A stretch of 64,000 nt of DNA from Circinella minor (Eukaryota > Mucoromycota > Mucoromycetes > Mucorales > Lichtheimiaceae): NCBI GenBank assembly GCA_016758965.1, contig JAEPRB010000028.1, positions 186,001 to 250,000 of the forward strand, in the 5' to 3' direction. A program made the position numbers and the translations under genes. The notes beneath the pieces were generated by a model that ran no database searches, was not told where the DNA came from, and saw nothing but the letters and a program-made list of their open reading frames with translations. Of the stretch, positions 62,909-64,000 are shown in pieces. Positions within the stretch are counted from its first letter, which is position 1. Each line of letters begins with the position of its first letter.

Positions 62909-63448
62909 ATGTCCCTTCGATCGTTAAAATCAGCTCGTGAAATTGTCGCTCACCTTAATACTGGTGTTGGTGCTCAAAAGCTTTCTCCTGAAGTATCAAA
63001 AATTGCCTTAACCTATACAATTAAGGGCAAGACTGAATGTGCTGGTGCAAAGTAAACATTGACAATCTTTTTTTTTGTGTGTGTGTGTGTGATTAGTATT
63101 ATCTTATTACTATAATAATACTTGAGAGTATTGACTTATCACATTCTATTGTATAATAGACATTTTTTACAAGAAAACCTTCCACGTATGCAATACAATA
63201 ATCCTAATGTGGAATTTGTAGTTCAAAAGTCAGTTGATTCCATCGTTAAACCTACTGTCACCGTTCATTTCGGTAAGAACCATGTTTTATTTTGTTCTTA
63301 GTTGTGCATTTTAATAATAATAATAATAATAATATAATACTAATATAAAAACAAAACATATTTAGGTGACCGAGGTACCAAAGTAATTGATATACCAAGC
63401 ACTCACTCTGATAAAATTTGTCAACAAGTTTTTGAAGCAAAACCATAA
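62909..63448 (+). CDS. Mitochondrial ribosomal protein of the L51/S25/CI-B8 fold, probably mL61 (Mrp49)
   Basis: Exons 62909-63051, 63160-63272 and 63366-63448 close in frame to 112 residues. The core is a thioredoxin-like L51/S25/CI-B8 domain: KIALTYTIKGKTECAGAKHFLQENLPRMQYNNPNVEFVVQKS, then a strand ending TVTVHFGDRGTKVIDIP. The pattern of a hydrophobic strand, an ARxFLxxxLPRLxxxNP helix-turn and a V-V-V strand is typical of this domain. It is shared by mL43, mL53, mL61, mS25 and NDUFA2. The retained LPR-M/L-x-(Y/F)xNPN block fits yeast Mrp49 (mL61) best in my judgement. Complex I NDUFA2 is less likely, since it normally has a pair of cysteines and a different start. No separate targeting sequence is obvious, as is common in this group. 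Confidence 0.75.
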
Positions 63449-63608
63449 AGACATAGGCACACACACACACACATTTCATTTTCCTTTTTTGTAATCATCA
63501 TTCATTATATTTTGTTATTATTTCCTCTCTTTGTACAGAACAACAAACATCTACGACAAGTTATAAAATATAAAAAAATAAATAAAAATAAAATATGCTT
63601 ATATTATT

Positions 63609-64000
63609 TCAAGATCCAACAAGAGTGGATGAAATGATTTGAGCGAATCCAATAATAAACACCAATACTAATGAATCCTTTACAAGGGCTGATAAGATAA
63701 TCCAATAACGTAATAACACATTTGTTACATTGGCCATTTGAGGTGGTAAATATTGAACGATAGCAGATAATAATAATGAACTACTAGTTGTATTACCCTA
63801 TAATTATTATAATTCATTAATTTACTTTTCTCTTGACTCTGACACTTCTCCTTTCCTAATATTAATAATTTTACTAAATGTAATAGTTATATTTACCTGT
63901 TGATATAACATACGGGCTGATTGTAACAATAGTTCCAATGTTACAAAATACCAAAATAATGGCTAATAATAATAGTAATAATAACATTTAGTTTCTTCAA
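63609..64000 (-). CDS. C-terminal part of a multi-span membrane protein, cut by right edge
   Basis: Two exons are visible on the minus strand: 63962-63897 (PLFWYFVTLELLLQSARMLYQQ) and 63797-63609 (GNTTSSSLLLSAIVQYLPPQ ... FIIGFAQIISSTLVGS, then TGA). The phase is zero between them, with good GT and AG borders. At least two hydrophobic segments are present, one in the first exon and one near the C-terminus. The 5' portion lies beyond the window. I do not recognise the family with confidence; an ER or endomembrane protein is plausible. The tail-to-tail gap to the mitoribosomal gene is 160 bp. Confidence 0.7.

Noticed and set aside
1..64000. CRISPR arrays, bacterial operons or prophage
   Set aside because: No regularly spaced direct repeats. 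Spliced genes and eukaryotic families throughout show that the DNA is nuclear eukaryotic.

Overview
The window is AT-rich, intron-bearing eukaryotic DNA. Short GT-AG introns, Asn/Gln/Ser-rich low-complexity tracts and typical fungal families (NDT80/PhoG factor, Mkt1, SH3-RasGEF, group II PLP decarboxylase, intronless amidohydrolase) point to a filamentous fungus. The mix of animal-like genes (PRKRIP1, CENP-S, a cysteine-sulfinate-decarboxylase-like enzyme, a CH+GAR cytoskeletal giant) with an AT-rich genome suggests an early-diverging lineage, probably Mucoromycota. That placement is inference; no rRNA or marker comparison was possible.

Layout, left to right. 1-4140: a Tel2/TELO2 gene (minus, C-terminus off the edge) head-to-head with a seven-exon CENP-S/MHF1 gene. 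4221-4796: a lineage-specific protein. 4797-8500: mostly non-coding with a few exon-like scraps. 8501-11103: a PRKRIP1 splicing factor, then a decayed SGNH/GDSL hydrolase. 11777-25656: a 2,070-residue CH/coiled-coil/GAR protein resembling spectraplakins, an NDT80-type transcription factor, and a kinesin-4 (minus). 25657-31861: long non-coding stretches around one small unknown gene. 31862-35209: a twelve-exon Mkt1 (minus). 36406-38265: an intronless amidohydrolase and a small unknown gene. 40469-42293: bleomycin hydrolase. 42294-48320: a 6-kb gene desert with a palindrome-rich tandem repeat and a hexanucleotide microsatellite. 48321-50476: a PLP decarboxylase. 52302-56299: SH3-RasGEF. 57353-57623: a tiny membrane protein. 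58147-60565: a mitochondrial PPR protein, tail-to-tail with 6-phosphogluconolactonase (60740-61474). 62909-63448: a mitoribosomal protein of the L51/S25/CI-B8 fold. 63609-64000: C-terminus of a membrane protein.

Most genes are unrelated housekeeping functions. Two loose themes are visible: genome maintenance (Tel2 with CENP-S on one promoter) and the microtubule cytoskeleton (the GAR protein and kinesin-4 within 14 kb). Exon models were built by hand from splice consensus, and for the complete multi-exon genes other than Tel2 the reading frame closes exactly across all exons. I found no convincing tRNA, rRNA, CRISPR or intact transposon.
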